A DNA stretch of 64,000 nucleotides from Robertmurraya siralis (GTDB taxonomy: Bacteria; Bacillota; Bacilli; Bacillales; Cytobacillaceae), in contig NZ_SWLZ01000011.1 of NCBI RefSeq assembly GCF_005502275.1, positions 61,930 through 125,929 of the forward strand. The letters are read 5' to 3'. Numbering within the stretch: the stretch's first letter is position 1; every line of letters starts with the position of its first letter. Made by a program: the position numbers and the translations under genes. This document shows positions 25,727-35,113 of the stretch, piece after piece. The notes below the pieces were generated by a model. That model was not told the DNA's origin. It saw nothing but the letters and a program-made list of their open reading frames with translations, and searched no databases.

Positions 25727-25859
25727 TGGTATAAGCTCCTTCCCATCAAAAAGCTAAGATAGTATATGGAAGGAGCCATTCCAATGTTAATATTAGATTC
25801 AGCGGATGCGAATTAAAGCCCGCAAATAAACGAGAAAGATAGCATACTTAACAAAATTA

Positions 25860-26693
25860 TCATTTCTGTTTCTTTTGACATTGCGGACAGAAAACTGTTC
25901 CCCTGCCGCCAACAACAATCCTTTCTAACTCTTGCGAACAAACTTTACATTCCTCTCCTTTTCGACCATAAACATATAACTCCAGTTGGAACATGCCGAT
26001 TTGGCCCTGGGTATTTACATAGGAGCGAACCGTACTTCCTCCTTTTTCAACGGCTTCCTCCAACGTTTTCACGATTTCAGCATGTAATTGAACAAGTTCT
26101 TTTTGCGATAAGGAATTAGCGGTCCTTTCAGGGTGAATGCCTGCTTTGAATAATGATTCATCTACATAAATATTCCCTAAGCCCACGACAAGCTTCTGAT
26201 CAAGTAATACCGTTTTAATGCTTCGATTCGTTTTTGCCAGCATTTCCTTCATACGGGAAACCGTGAATTGAGGGGAGAAAGGCTCAGGACCAAGCTGCGA
26301 TAACGGAAGCTCTTTAAGCTCTTCCCCTTTTTTAAATAAATGCATCGTTCCAAATTTCCTCACATCCCGGTACCGTAATTGGGTGCCATCCGTAAAATAA
26401 AAGATAACATGTGTATGTTTATCAATTTCATCATCAGGAGTAAAAAGTCCGTATCTTCCTTCCATGCGCAAGTGGGAAACGAGTGCAAAGTCGGGTGTAT
26501 AGATGAGCAAGAATTTTCCTCTGCGACCGATCTCCTCAATGGCCTGTCCAACAAGAGCGTCCTTAAACTGTTCAACCTCTACTGGTCTTTTTATCATTTT
26601 TGGCCAAGTTACAGAAACTCGTTTAATTACCTTTCCTATTACAAGCTGTTCGAGCGTTCTTCGAACCGTTTCAACCTCTGGTAATTCAGGCAT
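25860..26693 (-). CDS. mutM: Formamidopyrimidine-DNA glycosylase
   Basis: 277 residues. The N-terminal MPELPEVETVRRTL carries the catalytic Pro1 (after Met removal) and Glu2, then the H2TH region (VVGLGNIYVDESLF), and the C-terminal zinc finger CKVCSQELER...CPQCQ. It excises 8-oxoguanine and FaPy lesions and nicks the strand (beta,delta-elimination). Directly downstream of polA, 21 bases away, so repair glycosylase and repair polymerase are probably cotranscribed. Confidence 0.97.
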   Translation of the reverse strand: MPELPEVETVRRTLEQLVIGKVIKRVSVTWPKMIKRPVEVEQFKDALVGQAIEEIGRRGKFLLIYTPDFALVSHLRMEGRYGLFTPDDEIDKHTHVIFYFTDGTQLRYRDVRKFGTMHLFKKGEELKELPLSQLGPEPFSPQFTVSRMKEMLAKTNRSIKTVLLDQKLVVGLGNIYVDESLFKAGIHPERTANSLSQKELVQLHAEIVKTLEEAVEKGGSTVRSYVNTQGQIGMFQLELYVYGRKGEECKVCSQELERIVVGGRGTVFCPQCQKKQK

Positions 26694-26714
26694 TCTCTCT
26701 CATCCTCTATTCAT

Positions 26715-29339
26715 TTATTTTGCATCAAACCAAGTAGGACCGTAAGAAAAATCGACCTTAAGCGGAACTTTTAATTGTACCGCTTGCTCCATCACTTCTG
26801 GAACCATTTCTTTTAATATCTCGATTTCTTCCTTCGGTGCTTCAAAAATTAATTCATCGTGAACTTGGAGAAGGAGTCGCGTTTTTAAGCCTTCTTCATC
26901 CAACCGTGCAGCCATATCGATCATTGCTTTTTTAATAATATCTGCCGCACTTCCTTGAATTGGTGTGTTCATTGCAGTTCTTTCAGCAAAACTGCGAATA
27001 TTAAAATTCCGACTCGTAATCTCCGGTAAATATCTTCGGCGTTGAAGCAAGGTAGAAACAAACCCCTTTTGCTTTGCATCCTGTACGATTTCTTCCATGT
27101 AATTCTTAACACCAGGATAGCTCTCTAAATATTTCTCAATAAATTTCCCTGCTTCTTTTCTTGTAATATTCAAGCTTTGTGAAAGACCATAATCACTAAT
27201 TCCGTAAACAATTCCAAAGTTAACGGCCTTGGCATGGCGACGCATATTGGCTGTTACCTCATCTTGTGAAACGTGAAACACTTCCATCGCTGTTTTCGTA
27301 TGAATATCAAGACCTTCCTTGAAAGCTTCAATTAACTTTGCATCATCCGCTATATGGGCTAATACACGCAATTCAATTTGAGAATAGTCTGCAGCAAAAA
27401 TGACCCAATCCTGTTCAGACGGAATAAACGCCTGTCTAATTTTTCTTCCCTCTTCAAGACGAATAGGGATATTTTGCAAATTCGGATCAGTTGAGCTCAG
27501 TCTTCCCGTCTGTGTAAGTGCTTGATTATAGCGAGTATGAACCTTATCATTCTCAGGATTAACAACCTTTAATAGTCCTTCAATATACGTTGATTGCAGC
27601 TTCCCAAGTTGTCGATAATGAAGGATCTCGCCGATAATGTCATGTTCGTTCTCCAATTTTTCCAATACATCTGCAGAGGTCGAGTAACCTGTCTTCGTTT
27701 TCTTAATTGCTGGTAATTGTAATTTCTCAAATAAAATAATTCCTAATTGCTTTGGTGAATTAATATTAAAAGCCTCGCCGGCAAGTTCAAATATTCTTTT
27801 CTCAATTTGAACCAATTGCCCATTGATATCCTCCCCCATATTGCGCAGACGCTGTAAATCGATCTTTATCCCGGTCGATTCCATATCCGCCAAAATAAGG
27901 GATAAAGGCATTTCTAGCTCAAAGAAGAGGTCAGATTGCTCGTTTTCTTCTAGTTTTTCTTCCAAGATTGGCTTTAGCTCAAATAAGGCAATGGCTTTTC
28001 TCACTAAATGCTCTGCAAGAAGCTGCTCTTCTGGGATCTTTCTCTTTGCCCCTTTTCCATAAAAAGCATCGTTCGATTCTACATTACGATAACCATATGA
28101 ATGTGCAACAGAAGCAATGTCATCAATTGTTTCAGACGGGTTTAATAAATAAGAAGCGATTAATAAATCAAATTCAACTCCTTTTAAATGAATATCATGA
28201 TGCCTTAAAGAAACTTCAGAGCGTTTCGCATCATAGACCCATTTTTTCTTTTTTTCATCCTCTGCCCATTTTTTAAAAGCATCGGACTTTAAAGCCAAAT
28301 CTGCTGATAAAAAGTAGCTCCCCTCTTTATGAACGATGGCAAAGCCTATAATGGGGGCATAATGATAATTATCCTCAAGAATTTCAACATAAAAGGCGGA
28401 TTCGTCGGTAAAGAGCTCTGCCGTTACTTCCTGTACGATTTTATATTCAATTTCCTCTAACGGCTTACTCTCTTCAACAAAATCAAGCTTCTCTAAGAGG
28501 GAATTAAAGCCTAATTCTTTAAAGAGTTTGACTACATTTTCCGGCTCAAACGATTCATATTCAATCTCACTAATCTCCACTTCAACAGGTGCATCTCGAA
28601 TAATAGTCGCCAATTCCTTGCTCATTAGAGCCTGTTCCTGAAATTCTGCAATTTTTTCCTGCAGTTTTTTTCCACTTACTTGTTCAATCGAATTTAACAA
28701 ATTATCAACAGTCTGGAACTCCTTTAACAGCTTAATCGCTGTCTTTTCTCCTACACCAGGAATTCCAGGAATATTGTCTGAGCTATCTCCCATTAAGCCC
28801 TTCATATCAATAATTTGTTCTGGAGTCAGACCATATTTCTCCATAATATGTTCCGGCGTATATTCTTCAATATCAGTGATCCCCTTGCGTGTGATGGCCA
28901 CAGTTGTTTTTTCTGAACTTAGCTGGGTTAAATCCTTATCTCCAGAAATTATTTTCACATTAAAACCATCCTGTTCAGCTTTTAATGACAGGGTTCCAAT
29001 AATATCATCTGCCTCAAAATTCTCCAGTTCATAGCGTGGGATTCGATATGCATCCAACAATTCACGAATATAAGGGAATTGCTCAGAGAGTTCCGGTGGT
29101 GTTTTTTGTCTCCCGCCTTTATATTCGCTATATGTTTTATGTCTGAACGTGGTCTTTCCAGCATCGAAAGCAACCATAATATGACTCGGTTTCTCTTCTT
29201 CCAAAATCTTCATCAGCATCATGGTAAAGCCGTAAACAGCGTTTGTATGTATTCCTTTGTCATTGTTCAATAGGGGCAGTGCAAAAAAAGCACGATAAGC
29301 AATACTATTCCCATCAATTAAAACAAGTTTTTTAGACAT
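26715..29339 (-). CDS. polA: DNA polymerase I
   Basis: 874 residues. The 5'-3' exonuclease domain is at 1-about 290 (VLIDGNSIAYRAFFALP, FEADDIIGTL). The 3'-5' exonuclease-like domain at about 300-470 has lost the DxE catalytic pair (region FYVEILEDNYHYAPII), as in Bst Pol I, so proofreading is unlikely. The polymerase domain carries motif A AADYSQIELRVLAHI, the O-helix RRHAKAVNFGIVYGIS, and motif C LLLQVHDELIFE. It functions in gap filling and Okazaki fragment processing. First gene of the polA-mutM pair. Confidence 0.97.
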   Translation of the reverse strand: MSKKLVLIDGNSIAYRAFFALPLLNNDKGIHTNAVYGFTMMLMKILEEEKPSHIMVAFDAGKTTFRHKTYSEYKGGRQKTPPELSEQFPYIRELLDAYRIPRYELENFEADDIIGTLSLKAEQDGFNVKIISGDKDLTQLSSEKTTVAITRKGITDIEEYTPEHIMEKYGLTPEQIIDMKGLMGDSSDNIPGIPGVGEKTAIKLLKEFQTVDNLLNSIEQVSGKKLQEKIAEFQEQALMSKELATIIRDAPVEVEISEIEYESFEPENVVKLFKELGFNSLLEKLDFVEESKPLEEIEYKIVQEVTAELFTDESAFYVEILEDNYHYAPIIGFAIVHKEGSYFLSADLALKSDAFKKWAEDEKKKKWVYDAKRSEVSLRHHDIHLKGVEFDLLIASYLLNPSETIDDIASVAHSYGYRNVESNDAFYGKGAKRKIPEEQLLAEHLVRKAIALFELKPILEEKLEENEQSDLFFELEMPLSLILADMESTGIKIDLQRLRNMGEDINGQLVQIEKRIFELAGEAFNINSPKQLGIILFEKLQLPAIKKTKTGYSTSADVLEKLENEHDIIGEILHYRQLGKLQSTYIEGLLKVVNPENDKVHTRYNQALTQTGRLSSTDPNLQNIPIRLEEGRKIRQAFIPSEQDWVIFAADYSQIELRVLAHIADDAKLIEAFKEGLDIHTKTAMEVFHVSQDEVTANMRRHAKAVNFGIVYGISDYGLSQSLNITRKEAGKFIEKYLESYPGVKNYMEEIVQDAKQKGFVSTLLQRRRYLPEITSRNFNIRSFAERTAMNTPIQGSAADIIKKAMIDMAARLDEEGLKTRLLLQVHDELIFEAPKEEIEILKEMVPEVMEQAVQLKVPLKVDFSYGPTWFDAK

Positions 29340-29361
29340 CTATTCATACCTCACCTTTCAT

Positions 29362-29428
29362 AAAAAAAGCCGTTATTTTCTTCCTTATATTCTATCATGA
29401 GAATATAAAGAAGGAAAAATAACGGCTA
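29362..29428 (-). terminator. Terminator after hflC
   Basis: About 30-bp imperfect stem with AGCCGTTATTTT / AAAATAACGGCT ends and a TTTTTTT tail on the minus strand. Confidence 0.8.
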
Positions 29429-29432
29429 ATAA

Positions 29433-30365
29433 TTATTCGGTATATCCCATTAAAAGTCGTGCATACGGTGAATCAGACGGTAATACAATCACTGTTTGAT
29501 CATTAATCGTTTTCTTATAGGATTCAAGAGTTCTAAATAAAGAGTAGAATTCTGGGTCCTTTGAAAAAGCTGAATTATAGATTTTGGCTGCTTCTGCTTC
29601 CCCTTCTGCACGAATTTTCTCAGCTTCAGCCTGTGCTTTGGAAAGCATTTCACGAACGACTCGATCGGTTTCCGCTTCAATCTTGTTTTTGTCCGCATCC
29701 CCTCTAGATAAGTAATCTTGAGCAGTTGAATGACGTTCAGAAATCATTCTTGTAAAAACAGATTGCTCGTTTTCAACTGGTAAATCTGTTCGTTTAATAC
29801 GGACATCTGTAACGACAATTCCATATTTATCATTTTCTAACAGTTCATTTACTTTTTCTGTAATTCGGTCATTTAATGAGCCACGAGATGATTTTTCATC
29901 ATTGATAATTTCATCATAATTTAATTGCCCTAACTCGGTACGAACAACGGAATAAATAAACTCTTCCATACGTGATTCAGCATTGACAACTGTTCTTGCG
30001 TTTGAAATCATTAGTTTCGGATCCTCAATTCTCCAAACAGCATAGTTATCAATAAGCATTCTCTTTTTATCTTTTGTATTGATTTCTGCCTCATTTACAT
30101 CATAGGCCATTTGATATTTCGGCAGTGAAGTCACCGACTGGATAAAAGGAATTTTAAAAGAAATCCCAGGTGTGTCGTCAATGCGAACAACCTCTCCAAA
30201 TTGGCGAACAACCTTGTACTCTCCTTCCTTTACAACAAAAACGTTTGTTAAAGCAAGAGCAAGAATCCCGATCACGACAACTGCAATAATTCCAAGCTTA
30301 ATATAGGAGCGGCCATTACCATTGCCACCACGCTCGTTCATATCAATAACATTTTGATCACTCAT
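29433..30365 (-). CDS. hflC: HflC, SPFH-family membrane protease modulator
   Basis: 310 residues. One N-terminal membrane helix (LGIIAVVVIGILALALTNVFVV) is followed by the SPFH/band-7 domain (EYKVVRQFGEVVRIDDTPGI...) and a long coiled coil rich in Glu/Lys/Ala (AEAEKIRAEGEAEAAKIYN). With HflK it forms a large cage around FtsH that limits its proteolysis. Its ATG overlaps the hflK stop by one base (TAATG). Confidence 0.93.
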   Translation of the reverse strand: MSDQNVIDMNERGGNGNGRSYIKLGIIAVVVIGILALALTNVFVVKEGEYKVVRQFGEVVRIDDTPGISFKIPFIQSVTSLPKYQMAYDVNEAEINTKDKKRMLIDNYAVWRIEDPKLMISNARTVVNAESRMEEFIYSVVRTELGQLNYDEIINDEKSSRGSLNDRITEKVNELLENDKYGIVVTDVRIKRTDLPVENEQSVFTRMISERHSTAQDYLSRGDADKNKIEAETDRVVREMLSKAQAEAEKIRAEGEAEAAKIYNSAFSKDPEFYSLFRTLESYKKTINDQTVIVLPSDSPYARLLMGYTE

Positions 30366-31354
30366 TATTGATTCCCACTCCCTTCTTCTTTTGTTTGCTC
30401 CTCTTTTGTTTTTTCCTCTGCTTTCGGTTGATTATTTTCAAGTGGACGAATTGGGAAATACTTCATTGTGTTACCATCATCATTCATAATGTAAATTTCA
30501 GTCCCTGGAAGAACTTGCTCTAACGTTTCTAACACTAAACGCTGTCTTGTAATTTGTGGATTGTTTTTGTACTCCTTATATAATTCATTGAAGACGGCAA
30601 CACTACCATGGGCAGCTTCGATACGGGCAGTTTTTTCCCCTTGCGCCCTGGAACGGATCGCTTCTACTTCCCCTTTCGCCTCATTTTCCTTCTGATTCTT
30701 ATATTTATTTGCTTCGTTAATCTTTGTATTCATCGTTTCCCGAGCATCGGTCACCTGTGTAAATGCCTGGCGAACTTCATCATTCGGAAGCTCAACATCC
30801 TGTAGTTTAACCCCAAGAACAGAAATGCCGATATCATATTTTTCAACTAAGGTTACAAGCAGATCTCGAACTTCCGCCTCAATCTCTGCTTTTCCAGAAG
30901 TTAACGCATCATCAATTTCGGAGCTTCCAATAATGCTTCTTAATGAAGCAGAGGTTGCATCCCGGAGGATTTCACGAGGATTATCTGCATTGAACAAATA
31001 CTTCCCTGGCTCTGTTATTTTCCATTGGACAACTAAGTCAGCAAGGACAATATTTTCATCCCCAGTAATCATTTTTGTTTCATTAGGAAAATCAACGATT
31101 TCCCCATCCTTTTCTTCAAATCCAAATTGAAGGCTAAACGTTTCTTTTGATAGCTTCTCAACACTTTGGATGGGCCAAGGCAATTTAAAATTCAAACCAG
31201 GCTCTGTTATTCCTTCCTCTACTTTTCCAAAGGTTAAAATAACAGCTTGCTCTGATTCATCTACCGTGTACCAGGTCGTAAACGCCACCACACTTAATAC
31301 AGCAATGGCAACAACTAGACCAATAATTGTATAAATTCTCTTTAAACTAATCAT
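30365..31354 (-). CDS. hflK: HflK, SPFH-family membrane protease modulator
   Basis: 329 residues: one N-terminal helix, the SPFH domain (EQAVILTFGKVEEGITEPGLNFKL, with PNVKLQDVELP-like core), coiled coil (KYKNQKENEAKGEVEAIRSRA) and a charged low-complexity C-terminus of repeated EEKTKEEQTKEE type. Partner of HflC in FtsH regulation. The pair sits between phoR and polA; from memory B. subtilis 168 has neither gene here, so this is a difference from that order. Confidence 0.92.
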   Translation of the reverse strand: MISLKRIYTIIGLVVAIAVLSVVAFTTWYTVDESEQAVILTFGKVEEGITEPGLNFKLPWPIQSVEKLSKETFSLQFGFEEKDGEIVDFPNETKMITGDENIVLADLVVQWKITEPGKYLFNADNPREILRDATSASLRSIIGSSEIDDALTSGKAEIEAEVRDLLVTLVEKYDIGISVLGVKLQDVELPNDEVRQAFTQVTDARETMNTKINEANKYKNQKENEAKGEVEAIRSRAQGEKTARIEAAHGSVAVFNELYKEYKNNPQITRQRLVLETLEQVLPGTEIYIMNDDGNTMKYFPIRPLENNQPKAEEKTKEEQTKEEGSGNQ

Positions 31355-31447
31355 AATATCTCCTTTCTTCGAAACATATTTCCCTATGCATTATTACGAT
31401 TAAATGACAAAAAGGTTTCAATTCTCTGACACAATAAATCTTTTTAC

Positions 31448-31495
31448 AACTTTGGCTTTGTTAAACAATATTGTTGCATTTCTTCTAAAACCTTG
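31448..31495. repeat. Partial copy of the GGCTTTGTTA element
   Basis: Starts GGCTTTGTTAAACAATATTG and goes on AT-rich. Same left end as 62935-63048 and 13640-13680. No right terminal repeat found. Confidence 0.5.
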
Positions 31496-31517
31496 GTTTG
31501 ACACGCTTTTCAAACAG

Positions 31518-31560
31518 AAAAAAGCAAGTGAAGCACGGCATTTAGCTTCACTTGCTTTTT
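31518..31560 (-). terminator. Terminator after phoR
   Basis: AAAAAGCAAGTGAAGC / GCTTCACTTGCTTTTT stem around a short loop, with T-rich tail on the minus strand. Confidence 0.85.
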
Positions 31561-31593
31561 ATGATAGGATTTTTCGCAAGCCCGTGCTGCGCT

Positions 31594-33381
31594 TTATTTT
31601 CTCTCCTTTGGGAACGTCTTATGAAGTTCAATTATGAAAGTCGTTCCCTTACCAAGAGCGCTTTCGACACTTATTTTTCCTTTATGCGCTTCTACCAAAT
31701 GTTTCACAATAGCAAGGCCTAATCCTGTCCCGCCAGAGTTCCTGCTTCTCGCCTTATCAACTCGATAAAAGCGTTCAAAAATTCGCGGAATTTCTTCCTT
31801 CGCAATACCAATCCCTGTATCGGAAATAGAAACCGCTATTGTATTTTTTCCTTCTTTAATCGAAACCGTTACTCGACCACCTTGTAAACTATAAGCAATA
31901 GCATTGCTGATCAAATTGATGAATATTTGTTTTAACCGATAATAATCACCATCGATCGTAATATTTTTTTGCAGAGGTTGTAGGATGATCTTTATCTCTT
32001 TTTCTTCTGCCTTTTGATTAACGATCGGCAACATTTCCTCTAACAACTGATTTATATTGACTTCGCGAATCGAAAGGGTATACCCTTGTTGTTCAATTTT
32101 TGATAATTCTAATAAATCGAGAATTAACGATTGCAAGCGGTCGCTCTCTTCTAAAATGATTTTAAGAAAGTGCTCCAATGCATCCTTATCTTCTTTGGCA
32201 CCATCTAACAAAGTTTCTGTAAAACCTTTAATCGATGTGATCGGTGTTTTCAGTTCATGGGATACATTCGCAACAAAATCCTTTCTCACTTGTTCAAGCT
32301 TTTTAATTTCGGTAATGTCATGAAAAACAAGTAATATCCCTTTCCATTCTTCATTTGTCCCTAAAATTGGGACTCCATATACTTCAAAATAACGCCTTTC
32401 TATCCCGATAGGAAGATGCATTTGTTTTTTTACCTTTTGTTCGGTCATGAAGATCTCTTCAATTAAATCAGAAATTTCTTGATGCTCAATAACATGATAA
32501 TAAAGCCTGTTAAGATAATTTTGCCTTTCCACACGAAAAACTTCGATAAAAGTCCGATTTATTAGATTAATGTGGCCTTTACTATTAATAAGGAGGAGCC
32601 CGCTGCCCATATTTTCTATGAGGGCGCTTAATCTGCCTTGCTGAATTTCATTTGCCTTAACCATTCCTTGAAGGTTTCGCGCTAATATATTAATGGATGT
32701 ACTTAACATTCCTGTTTCCTCAAGAGGATCCTCGTAAGTTCTCGCACGATAATTGCCCTTTGCAAGTTCAATCGCGACCTTTGTTGCCGATTCGATTGGT
32801 TTCGTATATCTTGCAGTTATGCGTGCTCCTAAAATGAGGATGACAATAAGCGCCAATCCTAAACTGATGATTAACAGCCACCATATTTGCTGATATGCCT
32901 TCTGAATTTCAGTCAATTTAGTACTGAGAAAAAGATATCCTTCTTCCGCACCATTGCTTGAAATTGGATGCCAATAATAATGGAGGTTGAAGCCTCCACC
33001 TACTTCAAACGCTTGAACATTTGAATTTCCATTTACCTTAGTTTCGATAATATTTTCAAGAGTAGATAAATGCTTTTTTTCATCAACTTGATTATCAATA
33101 CTGCCGCTGTCAAATTTAAGCTCTCCAGTTAAGTCGGTTACAGTAATTCTACTATCGAGTGTACCACTAAATGAATCCAACTCTTTTTCATTCAAATGAT
33201 GAATTCCCCCACCTTCTTCAATGAAGGCGGCAATAAGGCTGCTTTCTTTATTTAGACGTGAATCATATGTACTTATAAAATGAGTTTTAAATAGCTGGCC
33301 TAACAGTATCCCTAAACCAATTAACACGATAAAAATAAGGGTAACCAGACCGAAAAGAAGCCTTGTTCGATATTTTATCAT
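31594..33381 (-). CDS. phoR: Phosphate-sensing histidine kinase PhoR
   Basis: 595 residues. First membrane helix at 9-30, extracellular sensor of about 130 residues, second helix near 168-188, HAMP linker (ARITARYTKPIESATKVAIEL), PAS domain (about 248-350), then the H box with phosphorylated His (FVANVSHELKTPITSIKGF) and the HATPase domain (NLISNAIAYS, DTGIGIAKEEIPRIFERFYR, GGTGLGLAIV). It phosphorylates PhoP under phosphate limitation. Overlaps phoP by four bases, so translation is coupled. Confidence 0.95.
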   Translation of the reverse strand: MIKYRTRLLFGLVTLIFIVLIGLGILLGQLFKTHFISTYDSRLNKESSLIAAFIEEGGGIHHLNEKELDSFSGTLDSRITVTDLTGELKFDSGSIDNQVDEKKHLSTLENIIETKVNGNSNVQAFEVGGGFNLHYYWHPISSNGAEEGYLFLSTKLTEIQKAYQQIWWLLIISLGLALIVILILGARITARYTKPIESATKVAIELAKGNYRARTYEDPLEETGMLSTSINILARNLQGMVKANEIQQGRLSALIENMGSGLLLINSKGHINLINRTFIEVFRVERQNYLNRLYYHVIEHQEISDLIEEIFMTEQKVKKQMHLPIGIERRYFEVYGVPILGTNEEWKGILLVFHDITEIKKLEQVRKDFVANVSHELKTPITSIKGFTETLLDGAKEDKDALEHFLKIILEESDRLQSLILDLLELSKIEQQGYTLSIREVNINQLLEEMLPIVNQKAEEKEIKIILQPLQKNITIDGDYYRLKQIFINLISNAIAYSLQGGRVTVSIKEGKNTIAVSISDTGIGIAKEEIPRIFERFYRVDKARSRNSGGTGLGLAIVKHLVEAHKGKISVESALGKGTTFIIELHKTFPKERK

Positions 33382-34091
33382 TCTCCTTTAGGCTCCTCCA
33401 TCTTGTAACCTAAGCCGCGAATCGTTTTAATAAAGGTCGGTTTTTTAGAATCCTCTTCGATTTTTTCACGAAGATGACTAATATGAACATCCACAATTCT
33501 AGTATCACCAGCAAAATCATAATTCCAAACCGCACTTAACAATTGGTCTCTCGTTAGTACTCTTCCTTTATGCTGTGCCAAATATAACAGAAGTTCAAAC
33601 TCCTTTGGCGTTAACTCTAATTGCTCATCATCAAAATATGCCTCATAATGCTCAGGATATATTTTTAAAGATTTTACTTTTATATAGTCTGTCTTCTCTT
33701 TTTCTTGTCCCTCTGCGGAAGGCTGTGCTTGAATTCGCCGCAATATCGCTTTTACCCGCGCCACTACTTCCCTTGGGCTGAATGGCTTTGTCATATAGTC
33801 ATCGGCTCCCAATTCCAAGCCTAAAACCTTATCAAATTCTTCATCTTTTGCAGTTAACATTAAAATGGGCGTTGATACCTTTTGCTGTCTTAGATGCTTG
33901 CAAACTTCAATTCCATCCATTTTTGGGAGCATTAAGTCGAGAATGATAAAATCTGGTTGCTCAGAAATGGCCGCATTTATCCCTTCCTCGCCATCCATCG
34001 CCGTAATAACCTCGTATCCAGCCTGCTGTAAATTATATTGTAATAACGTAACGATCGATTGTTCATCATCAACCACAAGTACTTTTTTCAC
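33378..34091 (-). CDS. phoP: Phosphate response regulator PhoP
   Basis: 237 residues. Receiver domain starting VKKVLVVDDEQS with the phospho-acceptor Asp in DFIILDLMLPKMDG, the conserved Lys in DDYMTKPFSPRE and a winged-helix OmpR-type DNA-binding domain ending in TIRGLGYKME. The start is a GTG at 34091 with AGGAGGAG 6 bases upstream; the frame is open further but has no RBS. The protein activates the Pho regulon (phosphatases, Pst transport). First gene of phoP-phoR. Confidence 0.95.
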   Translation of the reverse strand: MKKVLVVDDEQSIVTLLQYNLQQAGYEVITAMDGEEGINAAISEQPDFIILDLMLPKMDGIEVCKHLRQQKVSTPILMLTAKDEEFDKVLGLELGADDYMTKPFSPREVVARVKAILRRIQAQPSAEGQEKEKTDYIKVKSLKIYPEHYEAYFDDEQLELTPKEFELLLYLAQHKGRVLTRDQLLSAVWNYDFAGDTRIVDVHISHLREKIEEDSKKPTFIKTIRGLGYKMEEPKGE

Positions 34092-34504
34092 GATTAGCTC
34101 CTCCTGTCCGCCAGTTGTTCCTATGTTCATTATAATATAATTTTTCGTTCTAGGTCAGAATTTACAATTCTTTTACAAAGTCACCTTTCTTTAAAAAAGA
34201 TGAAATTCAGCTGAATACTGCCAATGCAAACAATTTAATGCAGTTCCTGCCTTAACATCTTGATTGATTGGCCTTTATCCATTTTCTACAAGTAGTTTGT
34301 GTATAAGCTATGATATTGCATTAGCCATAATATCGTTTACAAACCTTAAAAAAATAGCAATAGCTGCACTTTTTCGTGCCACTATTGCTATTTTTCCTCT
34401 AAATTTTTATTATTATATGTCGGTAATGATTTTTGGCTCATTTTCTTTGTGAAAACGTGGTTTCACACGAAATGGCTAAAAGCCGTTTTAATAATGCGTT
34501 ATGA
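34092..34504. other. phoP upstream region and terminator
   Basis: About 260 bases upstream of phoP followed by a strong hairpin. The phoPR promoters should be here (several autoregulated promoters in B. subtilis), but I cannot assign PhoP boxes by eye. Confidence 0.4.
34349..34395 (-). terminator. Terminator after the MaoC-like gene
   Basis: AAAATAGCAATAG / CTATTGCTATTTTT with a GTGC/GCAC inner stem; T-run on the minus strand. Separates the mdh side from phoPR. Confidence 0.85.
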
Positions 34505-34981
34505 TTAAAAATTCTCTAATGCCTTTCCATCCATTTTCTCAAGACGCTCTGGCGGTGAAACTAACAATTCACCCTGAATCACCAATTCTTCGTCCTCATT
34601 TTTCCCTTCTACCTTGATTGTAATCGTATTCGTACTTCTTACTACTTCAATTACTTCAAAAAATAATTCAACAGTCCCATAATGATAAACAGGTTTTAAA
34701 AAATGTATTTCTTGTTTGTGAATATGACTCCCTGGACCTGGTAAATATTTAGAAACTGCAGAAGTAATAATTCCTGTAAGCATAATCGTCGGAACAAGCG
34801 GCTTCTTAAATGATGTTTGAGATGCATAGTCATGTTGAATATAAAGTGGGTTTGCATCATCCGTTAGCCCTAAATACAATAATAAATCTTTATCTTCAAT
34901 CTTTTCTGTTAAGGTTAATTTTTCACCTTTAGTCATTTCATCTATCATTCTTCCTAATTTCCTTTTCCGTCCTAACAACAT
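34505..34981 (-). CDS. MaoC-like hot-dog dehydratase
   Basis: 158 residues. Hot-dog fold with the MaoC/R-hydratase pattern: a D/N-rich region DDANPLYIQHDYA supplies the Asp-His pair used in R-specific enoyl-CoA hydration, then PTIMLTGIITSAVSKYLPGPG and KPVYHYGTVELFFEV. Start at 34981 chosen because GGAGG lies just upstream; a TTG one codon later is equally possible. Located downstream of mdh on the same strand in an arrangement common in Bacillus. Likely acts on acyl-CoA; substrate unknown. Confidence 0.8.
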   Translation of the reverse strand: MLLGRKRKLGRMIDEMTKGEKLTLTEKIEDKDLLLYLGLTDDANPLYIQHDYASQTSFKKPLVPTIMLTGIITSAVSKYLPGPGSHIHKQEIHFLKPVYHYGTVELFFEVIEVVRSTNTITIKVEGKNEDEELVIQGELLVSPPERLEKMDGKALENF

Positions 34982-35075
34982 TTCCTCCACCTCTATCCTT
35001 GATTGTAAACGCATACATTTTGTTTTATTTAAATTTTTACACTTTTAATTTTACCATAGAAAAGCGGTAAAAAGA

Positions 35076-35104
35076 AAAATCCAGAGCTTTAACTCTGGAT
35101 TTTT
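35076..35104 (-). terminator. Terminator after mdh
   Basis: AAAAATCCAGAG / CTCTGGATTTTT stem with 6-base loop directly downstream of mdh on the minus strand. Confidence 0.9.
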
Positions 35105-35113
35105 CGACGTCTT

